Below, in pieces: positions 56,288 to 64,000 of a stretch of DNA of 64,000 nucleotides (position 1 is its first letter; each line of letters starts with the position of its first letter). The translations under genes and the position numbers were made by a program. Source of the DNA: Comamonas testosteroni. GTDB taxonomy: Bacteria > Pseudomonadota > Gammaproteobacteria > Burkholderiales > Burkholderiaceae_C. The stretch spans positions 372,001 to 436,000 of the forward strand of contig NZ_AWOR01000068.1 of the NCBI RefSeq assembly GCF_000761245.1, in the 5' to 3' direction. The notes beneath the pieces are model-generated. The model did not search any database, had not been told where the DNA came from, and was given only the letters and a program-made list of their open reading frames with translations.

Positions 56288-56307
56288 GGCAGCCACCCCA
56301 CATTTGC

Positions 56308-58275
56308 ATGAAGAAAAGCACTCTTGACCTGCCCGGCCTGCTGGCGTCCCTGGATCCCGGCGCAGGCCTTGCGCAACGCCATCTGTGGCTGATCCATCTG
56401 GCCGAATGGATACGCGCAGCCGAACCCTCTGTCGAAGGCGCCGTGCAGCGCGTGAAACAGATCGTCGAGGCCTTCGAGGCCGACCCCGAAGCTCTGGCCC
56501 GGCTGCGCCGCTGGAGCCAGACGCTGATGGAGACGGTGGACATCACCGCCCTGCTGGCAGATTTCGGCTTTGCCCCGCGCACGGCCATGGCCAGCGAAGT
56601 GGCCGAGCGCCTGCGCTACAAGCTGCTGCCCAGCACGCCCGAGACCGAGGATGCCTCCGAGCTGTTCATGCTGGTCTTTCCCGAGCGTTTCGACGCCCGC
56701 TGGCTGCATGCGCTGGACAGCCATCTCATGGCCCGCATCACCACCTTGCTGACCCCGCAGCAACAGGATGAAGGCGTGAGCTTCTGGGAGCGCAACCTGC
56801 TTGACGCCATCACCTATTGCGCGGGCCAGATTCTCTCCACGGGGTTTGCCCCCGAGCTGCGCCTGCGCATGAGCGAGCAGGCACGCGAGGAAAAGCCGTT
56901 TCATGCGCTGATCCACGATGTGGAAAACCTGCGCGTGGAGGTCATGCTGCCGCTGCGCACCACCGACAGGCGCGACGCCGCTGCAGCGCAGTTGCGCGAG
57001 CGGCTCGAGGCCTGCCGCGCCGCCGTGTCCTCGGTCTACTCCTACGTCGAGGCCGAAGGCATTTCCGTCGGTTTGATCTTCCGCCTGCGCCAGGTGCGTG
57101 CGCGCATTCTGCGCATTCGCCGCCTGCTCGATTGCCTGCTGGCAGAAGACCGTGCCTACGAGACGTCCGAGCTGCTCTCCAACCTCGTGGCCGTGGGCAT
57201 AGAGCGGCGCAGCGTGCGTGCGCTGATGTCCACCAACTCATCGCTGCTGGCAGCCAAGGTGGCCGAGCGCAGCGCCGAAACCGGCGAGCACTACATCACC
57301 CGCGACGGCAGCGAATACCGCAAGATGGTGGCCAAGGCCGCGGGCGGCGGCTTTGTGATGGCCTTCACCACGCTGGCCAAGTTCGCACTGTATGCGCTGG
57401 GCCTGTCCGTCTTCTGGTCGGGACTGGCTGCGGGCTTCAACTACGCCATCAGCTTTGTGCTGATCCAGATGCTGCACTTCACGGTGGCCACCAAGCAGCC
57501 GGCCATGACGGCGCCGGCCATGGCTGCCAAGCTCAAGGACATCCAAAGTGATGGATCCATCCAGGAGTTCGTCGATGAAGTCGCCCATCTGGTGCGCTCC
57601 CAGGTGGCTGCCATTCTGGGCAACGTGCTCATCGTCTTCCCCGGGGCGTTGCTGCTGTCGCTGGGCTATGCCTATCTTGTCGGTCATCAGGCGCTCAGCA
57701 CCCCGCATGCGCGCCAGGTGCTGGACTCGCTGAGTCTGCTGGGGCCGTCCGTGCTCTTCGCCGCCTTTACCGGCGTGCTGCTGTTTGTCAGCAGCCTGAT
57801 TGCCGGCGGTGCGGAGAACTGGTTTGTGCTGCGCAATATCGATTCGGTGATTCGCTACAACCCGCGCATCACACGCTTTCTGGGCACCGGCCGCGCGGAT
57901 CGCTGGGCAAGCTTTTTGCGCAAGAATGTCTCCAGCCTCGCGTCCAATATCTCGCTGGGTTTCATGCTGGGCCTGGTGCCTGCATTTGCGGCCTTCTTCG
58001 GCCTGGGACTGGAAGTGCGCCACGTCACCCTGTCCACGGGCCAGATCGGCGTGGCCGTGGCATCGCTGGGCTGGGAGGTGCTGCATGACGATCTGCTGTG
58101 GTGGGCCGTGGCCATGCTGCCCTTCAATGCGGCGCTGAATGTGGGGGTGAGCTTCTACCTGGCTTTCCGTGTCGCCCTGCGTGCCCACAACGTCAGCGGC
58201 GTGGATCGCTCGCGCATCTACAAGGCCATACGCCAGCGTTTCTGGCGCAGGCCGCTGAGCTTTTTCTGGCCTTGA
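56308..58275 (+). CDS. Gcr-family multi-span membrane protein (annotated 'site-specific recombinase')
   Basis: 655 residues. The N-terminal 330 residues are soluble and helical; the C-terminal half has about six to seven membrane segments (for example FALYALGLSVFWSGLAAGF and ILGNVLIVFPGALLLSLGYA). The family is commonly labelled site-specific recombinase after Neisseria gcr. I see no tyrosine- or serine-recombinase active site, and the membrane topology does not fit a recombinase. A soluble-plus-membrane protein of unknown role is the safer description. It follows apaG and precedes thiL. Confidence 0.8.
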   Translation: MKKSTLDLPGLLASLDPGAGLAQRHLWLIHLAEWIRAAEPSVEGAVQRVKQIVEAFEADPEALARLRRWSQTLMETVDITALLADFGFAPRTAMASEVAERLRYKLLPSTPETEDASELFMLVFPERFDARWLHALDSHLMARITTLLTPQQQDEGVSFWERNLLDAITYCAGQILSTGFAPELRLRMSEQAREEKPFHALIHDVENLRVEVMLPLRTTDRRDAAAAQLRERLEACRAAVSSVYSYVEAEGISVGLIFRLRQVRARILRIRRLLDCLLAEDRAYETSELLSNLVAVGIERRSVRALMSTNSSLLAAKVAERSAETGEHYITRDGSEYRKMVAKAAGGGFVMAFTTLAKFALYALGLSVFWSGLAAGFNYAISFVLIQMLHFTVATKQPAMTAPAMAAKLKDIQSDGSIQEFVDEVAHLVRSQVAAILGNVLIVFPGALLLSLGYAYLVGHQALSTPHARQVLDSLSLLGPSVLFAAFTGVLLFVSSLIAGGAENWFVLRNIDSVIRYNPRITRFLGTGRADRWASFLRKNVSSLASNISLGFMLGLVPAFAAFFGLGLEVRHVTLSTGQIGVAVASLGWEVLHDDLLWWAVAMLPFNAALNVGVSFYLAFRVALRAHNVSGVDRSRIYKAIRQRFWRRPLSFFWP

Positions 58276-58337
58276 CCTTTAACCGCCGCCGACCAGCGGC
58301 CCAGCAGGCCGCAGCATCGCGGGCGGCCAGAGACCTT

Positions 58338-59315
58338 ATGGGTGAATTCGATCTGATCCGGCGCTATTTCCAGCGCCCCGTGCGTCGCGCCGCCCTTGGC
58401 GTGGGCGACGACTGCGCGCTGCTGGCCCCGGCCCCCGGCATGCAACTGGCCATCTCCAGCGACATGCTGGTCGAGGGCCGCCACTTCTTTGCCGATGTGA
58501 ACCCGCGCCTGCTGGGCCACAAGGCTCTGGCCGTCAACCTCAGCGATCTGGCCGCCAGCGGTGCCAGGCCTCTGGCGTTCACGCTGGCCCTGTCCCTGCC
58601 CGCTGCCGACGAAGACTGGATCAGCGAATTTGCGGCCGGCCTGCTGACCCTGGCCGATGCCCATGAATGCGAGCTGATCGGCGGCGACACCACGGGCGGC
58701 CCGCTCAATATCTGCATCACCGTGTTCGGCGAAGTCCCTGCCGGCCAGGCCTTGCTGCGCAGCGGCGCCAGGGCCGGCGATGAGATCTGGGTCAGCGGCA
58801 CTCTGGGCGATGCACGCCTGGCACTGGAGGCCATGCTGGGCCGCGTGCAATTGCCTGCCGAGCTGCTTCTGCAGGCCCGCCATAGGCTGGAAGCACCGAC
58901 GCCGCGCGTGGCCCTGGGCCTGGCGCTACGCGGCCTTGCCAGCAGCGCGCTGGATGTCAGCGACGGCCTGCTCGGCGACCTCGGCCATATCCTGGAGCTG
59001 TCCAGCGTCGGTGCCACGGTAGACAGCCGCTGCACCACGCCCTTGATGGCTGCTGCCGCCTACGCGTGCGGCAATGCATGGCAACTGGATTCAAAACTGC
59101 AGCAGCAATGCACGCTGGCTGGCGGCGACGACTACGAGCTGTGCTTTACCGCCCCCGCAGCCCGGCATGCCGACGTGCTGGCAGCAGGCGCTGCCAGCGG
59201 CACACCAGTGCATCGCATAGGCCGCATTGATGCCGAGCCGGGCCTGCGCGTGATCGGTACGGACGGCGCGCTGCTGCAAAACCGCTGGAAGTCCTTCGAC
59301 CACTTCGGCAGCTGA
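58338..59315 (+). CDS. thiL: Thiamine-monophosphate kinase
   Basis: 325 residues; forms thiamine pyrophosphate. GEFDLIRRYF at the start, GVGDDCALLAPAPG, SSDMLVEGRHF, VNLSDLAASGARP and SALDVSDGLLGDL mark the PurM-like ATP and Mg sites. ATG at 58338 was chosen; a frame to 58098 overlaps the previous gene. No thiamine riboswitch was seen upstream. Confidence 0.95.
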   Translation: MGEFDLIRRYFQRPVRRAALGVGDDCALLAPAPGMQLAISSDMLVEGRHFFADVNPRLLGHKALAVNLSDLAASGARPLAFTLALSLPAADEDWISEFAAGLLTLADAHECELIGGDTTGGPLNICITVFGEVPAGQALLRSGARAGDEIWVSGTLGDARLALEAMLGRVQLPAELLLQARHRLEAPTPRVALGLALRGLASSALDVSDGLLGDLGHILELSSVGATVDSRCTTPLMAAAAYACGNAWQLDSKLQQQCTLAGGDDYELCFTAPAARHADVLAAGAASGTPVHRIGRIDAEPGLRVIGTDGALLQNRWKSFDHFGS

Positions 59316-59416
59316 AAGCCGAGCACGCGGGCAGGAGGCAACAGGCACCTGACAGGGAGCTCGCAAAGAGCCCTGAGTTAAGCTCAAGCCCTGTCCACTG
59401 CCCACAAGAGCTGCCA

Positions 59417-61033
59417 ATGCATTCAAGCCGTCTTCTGCCTGTGTCCATGGTCTGTGTCGCAGCTGCTTTGCCCGTGCTCGCCCTGGCCGACGCCAGCAGC
59501 CTCAGTGTCTCCGGCAATCGCGCGCCCATCACCGACGTCACGCTCTATCCCGGCATCGCCGCCGTACAGCGCGAGGCACGCATCGAAGCCCAGACCCGTC
59601 TGCTCAGCTTTGAATGCCTGCCCGCCAGCGTAGATACGCAGAGCCTGCAGATCAGCGGCGACGAAGGCGTGCGCGTGGGTGAGATCAAGACCCTGATGCA
59701 GTCCAGGCAGGTGGCTGCCAAGGAATGCACCAGCCCGCTGGACCAGCAGATTCGGGCCCTTGAGGATCAGTTGGCGAACATCGATGCCGAAGAAAGTGCA
59801 GCCAAGCTGGTGGGCGACTTTCTGCAGGGCATGAGCAAGCCCGGCGACGAAGCCAGAATCAACCCCGCTCAGATCGCCGGCACCAGCCAGGCCCTGCGCC
59901 AGACCAGCCGCGACAACAGCCTGCGTGCTCACCAGATTCAGCGCCAGAAGCAGGATCTGCTGGCACAGCTGCAGCCCCTGCGCCAGGAGCGAGACCGCAC
60001 GGGCTCCGAGCAGTCTCAGGTCATGAAAGTCAGCGTGCAGCTGGCCAGCCCGCGCGCGGCCAATGTGCGCCTGAGCTACCAGGTGCGCGGCCCCAGCTGG
60101 CAGCCCAGCTACCGCGCTCAGCTGAACACCGCCAAGCAGCAGGTGCAACTGGAGCGCCAGGCTCTGGTCGTGCAGGCCAGTGGCGAGGACTGGAGCAATG
60201 TGCGCCTGCGCCTGTCCACCGGACAGCCCGGCCGCAGCACCCAGGGGGTCATGCCACGCCCCTGGACGGTGGATATCGCTCAGCCACTGCCCCCCGCCGC
60301 ACCGGCACCGGCCCCTGTCGCCATGATGGCGCGCGGCGGAGCCAGGGCGATGCGCGAAGAGGCAGCGGCACCGGACTTGCCGGCGCTCGATGTCTCCAGC
60401 ATCAACACGGCCTACAGCACGCAATTCATCGTGCCGTACAAGATCAGCGTGACCTCCAGCGCCGAGCGCATCACGCTGTCGCTAGGTCAGGAAAATCTGG
60501 CCACCAGCTTGCTGACCCGCACCGCTCCGGCCATGGAAGAGGCGGCCTATCTGATTGCCACGTTGCAGGCTCCGCCAGGCATCTGGCCGGCGGGCCCGGT
60601 AGCTCTGTTCCGGGACGAGGCGCTGGTTGGCAATGGCAGACTGGACTTTGGCAACGCCCAGGCGCTGGCACAAGGCCTGTCTTTTGGTCGCGATGACAAC
60701 GTAGTGGTGCGCCGCCTGCCTGCGCAAAGCCATACCGGCAGCGGCGGCTGGGCCAGCAGCAAGACCGAGCGCAGCATCATGCGCAACTACGCCGTGGAAA
60801 ACCGCCACAACCAGCCCATCGCGCTGCAGGTGCTGGACTCGGCCCCTGTTTCGCGCAATGAGCAGATCAAGGTGCAGTCGCAGTACAGCCCGCAGCCCGC
60901 CACCACCAGCTGGAATGCGCAAAACGGCATGGTTGCCTGGGAGCAGAATCTGGCCGCCCGCAGCACGACCCAGTTCCAGGCCACACACCAGATCCGCTTC
61001 CCCGAAAACCAGCCCATCACCGGTCTGCAATAA
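59417..61033 (+). CDS. Exported DUF4140/DUF4139 protein (mucoidy-inhibitor MuiA-like)
   Basis: 538 residues with an N-terminal signal peptide (about 24 residues ending near LALADA). An N-terminal DUF4140-like beta region (ITDVTLYPGIAAVQREARI) is followed by a coiled coil rich in Gln/Arg at about residues 105-200, then the DUF4139 beta domain beginning LSYQVRGPSWQPSYRAQL. A low-complexity Ala/Pro stretch lies near residues 290-320. Function is unknown; probably periplasmic or outer envelope. It is inserted between thiL and pgpA, which are usually adjacent. Confidence 0.82.
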   Translation: MHSSRLLPVSMVCVAAALPVLALADASSLSVSGNRAPITDVTLYPGIAAVQREARIEAQTRLLSFECLPASVDTQSLQISGDEGVRVGEIKTLMQSRQVAAKECTSPLDQQIRALEDQLANIDAEESAAKLVGDFLQGMSKPGDEARINPAQIAGTSQALRQTSRDNSLRAHQIQRQKQDLLAQLQPLRQERDRTGSEQSQVMKVSVQLASPRAANVRLSYQVRGPSWQPSYRAQLNTAKQQVQLERQALVVQASGEDWSNVRLRLSTGQPGRSTQGVMPRPWTVDIAQPLPPAAPAPAPVAMMARGGARAMREEAAAPDLPALDVSSINTAYSTQFIVPYKISVTSSAERITLSLGQENLATSLLTRTAPAMEEAAYLIATLQAPPGIWPAGPVALFRDEALVGNGRLDFGNAQALAQGLSFGRDDNVVVRRLPAQSHTGSGGWASSKTERSIMRNYAVENRHNQPIALQVLDSAPVSRNEQIKVQSQYSPQPATTSWNAQNGMVAWEQNLAARSTTQFQATHQIRFPENQPITGLQ

Positions 61034-61054
61034 GGCAGCGCGTATCATCACGCC

Positions 61055-61648
61055 ATGACGGATGATCTATCAAACGGCGCCACAGCGCATGTGGATATTG
61101 CGCAAGCAGCTATCAATAACAAAGCACGTCCCGACATGAGTGCGCCGGGAATCGCCCACCCCAGCGTGGGGTTCATGCTGCAGCATCCGGCCCATTTGAT
61201 TGCTCTGGGCTTTGGCTCCGGCCTGCCCCGCGTCGCCCCCGGCACGGTGGGCAGCCTGTGGGCCTGGCTGGCCTATCTGGTGCTGGCACTGTGGCTGAGC
61301 CCGGCACAGATAGGCTGGCTGATTGCCGCCAGCATTCCCGTAGGCTGGTGGGCCTGCACCGTCACCGCAAAGCATATGCGCGTGGCCGACCCCGGCCATA
61401 TCGTCTGGGACGAAGTGGTCGCCATGTGGATTGTTCTGTGGCTGTGCATGCCCATGGGCTTCTGGGGTCAGCTCACCTGCTTTGCGCTGTTCCGCTTTTT
61501 TGATGCCGTCAAGCCCCAGCCCGTCAAATGGGCCGACCGCCTGTTCAAAGGCTTCGGCCCGCGCGGCGGCTGGGGAATCATGTGGGATGACCTGGTAGCC
61601 GCCTTCTGCACCCTGCTGGTGGTCGCCCTTTGGCGACATTTCTTCTGA
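61055..61648 (+). CDS. pgpA: Phosphatidylglycerophosphatase A
   Basis: 197 residues, inner-membrane enzyme dephosphorylating phosphatidylglycerol phosphate. GFGSGLPRVAPGTVGSLWAW, the DPGHIVWDEVVAMW acidic motif and FDAVKPQPVKWAD are diagnostic; four membrane segments are predicted. The first 27 residues are unusual and include codons from a family B repeat; the next Met (61136) may be the true start, although neither start has a clear Shine-Dalgarno sequence. Confidence 0.92.
   Translation: MTDDLSNGATAHVDIAQAAINNKARPDMSAPGIAHPSVGFMLQHPAHLIALGFGSGLPRVAPGTVGSLWAWLAYLVLALWLSPAQIGWLIAASIPVGWWACTVTAKHMRVADPGHIVWDEVVAMWIVLWLCMPMGFWGQLTCFALFRFFDAVKPQPVKWADRLFKGFGPRGGWGIMWDDLVAAFCTLLVVALWRHFF
61095..61130. 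repeat. Family B repeat fragment within the pgpA 5' end
   Basis: GCGCAAGCAGCTATCAATAA resembles the AAGCGC...GCAGCTATCAATAAA arm of the copy at 49.38-49.41 kb. It lies inside the annotated first 27 codons of pgpA. Confidence 0.45.
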
Positions 61649-61671
61649 CGGTGCAAGCCATGGAGGAGACG

Positions 61672-62172
61672 ATGAGCACACAAGCAAGCAGCATCGAAGA
61701 ACTGGTGCGACAACTGGCCGCCAGACTGACCGAAAAAGGCTGGATGCTGGCCACCGCCGAAAGCTGCACCGGCGGCATGATTGCCGCAGCCTGCACCGAT
61801 CTGGCTGGCTCCAGCCAGTGGTTCGAGCGTGGCTTCGTGACCTACTCCAACGAAGCCAAGACCGAGATGCTGGGCGTGCCCGCCGAGCTGATCGCCAAGC
61901 ACGGCGCTGTCAGCGAAGAAGTCGTGCGCGCCATGGCCGAGGGCGCCCTCCGTCACTCACGCGCCCAGGTCAGCATTGCCGTGACGGGGGTTGCCGGCCC
62001 GAGCGGAGGCTCTGCAGAAAAGCCTGTGGGGACGGTGTGGGTGGGGTGGAGCACCGCGGATACGTCCCATACTCAGCAACTTGCACTCCATGGCTCTCGC
62101 CAGAAAATCCGCGAGATCACCACCTATCTAGCTCTACAAGACTTGGCAAGACGGCTGATGCCCGCTCAGTAA
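61672..62172 (+). CDS. pncC: Nicotinamide-nucleotide amidase (CinA C-terminal domain)
   Basis: 166 residues consisting only of the CinA C-terminal amidase domain, as in E. coli PncC. It deamidates NMN in pyridine-nucleotide recycling. Conserved phrases are ATAESCTGGMIAAACTDLAGSS, GFVTYSNEAKTEMLGV and AVTGVAGPSGGSAEKPVG. GGAGGAGA precedes ATG 61672. It overlaps the convergent TadG-like gene by 7 nt at the 3' ends. Confidence 0.94.
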   Translation: MSTQASSIEELVRQLAARLTEKGWMLATAESCTGGMIAAACTDLAGSSQWFERGFVTYSNEAKTEMLGVPAELIAKHGAVSEEVVRAMAEGALRHSRAQVSIAVTGVAGPSGGSAEKPVGTVWVGWSTADTSHTQQLALHGSRQKIREITTYLALQDLARRLMPAQ

Positions 62173-63731
62173 ACAAGCTCCACATTGGTGTCGCAATTGA
62201 GTTGAGCCCCGATATCTGTTTGCGCAAGGCTCAAACCCAAAAGGCTCAACAGCAAGTTCAGTATCAAGTCGAGCGCATACGTCAGTGGGGACAGAACTGC
62301 CGCCAGCAGCGTACCAAGTGGACCGAGCTGACTTTCCAGCGCAGTGAACAAGGCTCCCACCAAATTGGTTTGCACCATGCTCAACCAGACTGCAGGCTTA
62401 TCCAGCCTAGGCGGCGGCGGACTATTGAACAGCAACTGTTGGGGCGGCGACAGCAAGGGTAGTGAGATCACGACTGGAATTTTGATCAACGAAAGCAACA
62501 GAGTCGCCTCACCCTTCAGCGCAACGGTTCCCACTCCGGTCTGCCCAAGGACAGTCAAAGACTTTCCCGCACTGCTGCACTGATAACCCGTGACACGGGC
62601 ACCACCCTGGGCCAGCTTCACATCCAGGGAAAGATTCACACCCACCAGCAGCAAGTTCAGGCCCAATCCAACCACGAGGTCTATTTGGGATGTCTTGGCC
62701 TGGATGACATCTCTGTCAGGATCTCCAATCGCACTCTGCGCCGGCTCTATGACTTTGAGATTCACACCCGTATGAACCAGTCCCAGATCTAGATTGACGC
62801 CGACCTTCGCCGCACTTTTGCTATTGGCAAACTGGGCCAGCAAGGTGACCATGTCCAGTACGTTCAGGTCCGTACGCAATGCCTCTGCTCCCAGGCCCGT
62901 TCCCAGTTTCAAAACATCTGCCAATGCCAATTGGATCTGCCCGACTCCGGCGGCCAATACTTTCAAGGCCGTTATCGCCGCGGCATTTCCTTGCTGGGGT
63001 AAGACATCGGCCATGGCCAACATGAAGTTGCCAAGAGACACCTTCGCGTTGACGACTTCATCGTAACTACCCACATTCAGCGAGCCACGAATTTTCAAGG
63101 CGTCCAGAAATTTGAGCAGATTGATATCGGCCCCCGCGATGCCCTTCCAACCAACGGCACCCAGCTTGATGCTGCCTCCCAGCATTCCTCCAATCACGGC
63201 GTCCAGCAAGTCCGACTTTGTCGTATCCAGCTCTAGCAAGGTAGACCGTACGGAAAGTCGCGCGAGACGGGGAGCGCGAAAAGCCGTGGCAGACGCCGTT
63301 ACTCGTCGCCCCCCCGCATCCAAGTCCGCCCCGAAAAGAAACAAGTAGGGGACCACTCTGGCCACTTGCACCTTGCAGGCATTCAACGGCCCCTGTCCTG
63401 CTACGAAATACTGCTCTGACGTCAATCCGGTTCTGACTTCCCAACGCCCCTCCGCAGTGCTCACCAATTCCGATGGAATGCCACCGTTTCTTGGAATGCT
63501 ATCTGCCGCCACCGACTGACACGCTCCGCTGCGAGGTGTGCCACTGGCCCCCGCCAGCGCCGCCAGATCCGCCATCTTCTGCAGCTCGCGCTTCTGCCAG
63601 AACACATTGCCGATATCGATGGTCGCCAGGCAGATCACGGCAATCATCAGCCATAGCGCCCCCAGCGTCGCCACGGAGCCCGATTGGCGACGCATGGGAG
63701 TAGGGCCCAGGCCTTTGGCAAAAGACTGCAT
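62166..63731 (-). CDS. TadG-like pilus-assembly protein
   Basis: 521 residues. The N-terminal region RRQSGSVATLGALWLMIAVI, one membrane helix at about residues 20-40, and VFWQKRELQKMADLAALAGA match TadG/TadE-type proteins of Flp pilus loci. The long remainder is predicted periplasmic and rich in Leu/Gly/Val with no recognised domain. The start may be the Met at residue 13 (63695). It is the last gene of a leftward unit whose upstream members lie outside the window. Confidence 0.8.
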   Translation of the reverse strand: MQSFAKGLGPTPMRRQSGSVATLGALWLMIAVICLATIDIGNVFWQKRELQKMADLAALAGASGTPRSGACQSVAADSIPRNGGIPSELVSTAEGRWEVRTGLTSEQYFVAGQGPLNACKVQVARVVPYLFLFGADLDAGGRRVTASATAFRAPRLARLSVRSTLLELDTTKSDLLDAVIGGMLGGSIKLGAVGWKGIAGADINLLKFLDALKIRGSLNVGSYDEVVNAKVSLGNFMLAMADVLPQQGNAAAITALKVLAAGVGQIQLALADVLKLGTGLGAEALRTDLNVLDMVTLLAQFANSKSAAKVGVNLDLGLVHTGVNLKVIEPAQSAIGDPDRDVIQAKTSQIDLVVGLGLNLLLVGVNLSLDVKLAQGGARVTGYQCSSAGKSLTVLGQTGVGTVALKGEATLLLSLIKIPVVISLPLLSPPQQLLFNSPPPPRLDKPAVWLSMVQTNLVGALFTALESQLGPLGTLLAAVLSPLTYALDLILNLLLSLLGLSLAQTDIGAQLNCDTNVELVY

Positions 63732-63752
63732 GCAGAGCGCCTCTGAGGCCGC

Positions 63753-64000
63753 CTAACGGCCGCCGCTGGTTGTACTACCCACCTGTGTTTCAGAGCTCTC
63801 CGGAATCTTGTAGGTAAAACTCTCGAGATAGCGCTGATAGGTACGCTGTGCCACATCGCTTGTCACGGGATAGGCATTGCGCGATGCATACTGGCCGCTG
63901 GCCTGCAGCGCCAGCAGATAGCTGGTGGCGTCGCCCACCCGATTGCTTGCCGGTGGCGTCAGGGAGGCATTGCCGGGAGCCGGAGTCTGCGTCACTGCTG
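63753..64000 (-). CDS. DUF3613-like small protein, 5' end beyond the window
   Basis: At least 80 residues are visible; the true start probably lies past base 64000. The conserved part is GDATSYLLALQASGQYASRN followed by AQRTYQRYLESFTYKIPES, which I recognise as the DUF3613 pattern found in Flp/Tad pilus clusters. The visible N-terminus (TQTPAPGNAS) looks like the start of a mature exported protein after a signal peptide. It is 21 nt upstream of the TadG-like gene, same strand. Confidence 0.7.
   Translation of the reverse strand, partial: AVTQTPAPGNASLTPPASNRVGDATSYLLALQASGQYASRNAYPVTSDVAQRTYQRYLESFTYKIPESSETQVGSTTSGGR

Noticed and set aside
58276-58337. Thiamine riboswitch before thiL
   Set aside because: The gap is 62 nt and lacks the conserved CUGAGA-type core, so there is no room or signal for one.

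Overview
The window looks like a chromosomal segment of a betaproteobacterium of the family Comamonadaceae, most likely Comamonas (C. testosteroni/thiooxydans type). The reasons are high GC content, a spc-alpha ribosomal cluster in which secY is followed directly by rpmJ without infA, linked dolP-diaA-yraN/rsmI and rpe-gph-trp genes, a LexA-like site with the CTGT-N8-ACAG layout, and dispersed intergenic repeats of a style I know from Comamonadaceae. The genus is an inference from gene content and order. No prophage, insertion sequence or CRISPR array was recognised.

Layout. 1-1.6 kb: the 3' end of pilT, then pilU (twitching ATPases). 1.7-8.3 kb: a 3-hydroxyisobutyrate-dehydrogenase-like enzyme; dolP-diaA-yraN (minus) divergent from rsmI; a short Hsp70 (YegD type); a VOC protein and an OsmC protein. 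8.5-16.2 kb: one tightly coupled plus-strand operon encoding a complete peptide/nickel-type ABC importer, a luciferase-like flavin monooxygenase and two AhpD/CMD-like proteins; its substrate is unknown and it is the best candidate here for an undescribed pathway. 16.2-18.3 kb: a DASS dicarboxylate transporter and a 105-aa unknown. 18.3-27.5 kb (minus): rplN through rplQ with a recognisable promoter, followed by an initiator tRNA gene. 27.7-33.3 kb: glycerol catabolism (glpD, glpR, GNAT, glpK) and an aqpZ-type aquaporin. 33.4-35.5 kb: a phytase-like lipoprotein and proC. 35.6-41.4 kb (minus): recG-oxyR-dps-PAP2-ubiA, with a LexA-like box before recG. 41.5-47.3 kb: an HD-GYP phosphodiesterase, queA, a Wzz-like protein, an EamA permease, ung, and a DNA-binding domain without a receiver. 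47.3-52.1 kb (minus): the trp genes trpE-aroQ-trpG-trpD-(53-aa membrane protein)-trpC, preceded by a leader peptide with Trp-Pro-Trp. 52.3-55.8 kb: a chalcone-isomerase-like protein, a speD-speE fusion, gph and rpe. 55.9-62.2 kb: apaG, a Gcr-like membrane protein, thiL, a DUF4139 protein, pgpA, pncC. 62.2 kb to the end: a TadG-like protein and a DUF3613-like protein, the edge of a Flp-pilus locus lying further right.

Themes. Most genes are core housekeeping functions in conserved order. The accessory interest lies in the ABC/monooxygenase operon with its flanking peroxide- and thiol-handling proteins, in small features inside the trp operon (leader peptide, chorismate mutase, 53-aa protein, repeat insertion), in the insertion of the polyamine fusion gene into the usual rpe-gph-trpE array, and in two families of short dispersed repeats.
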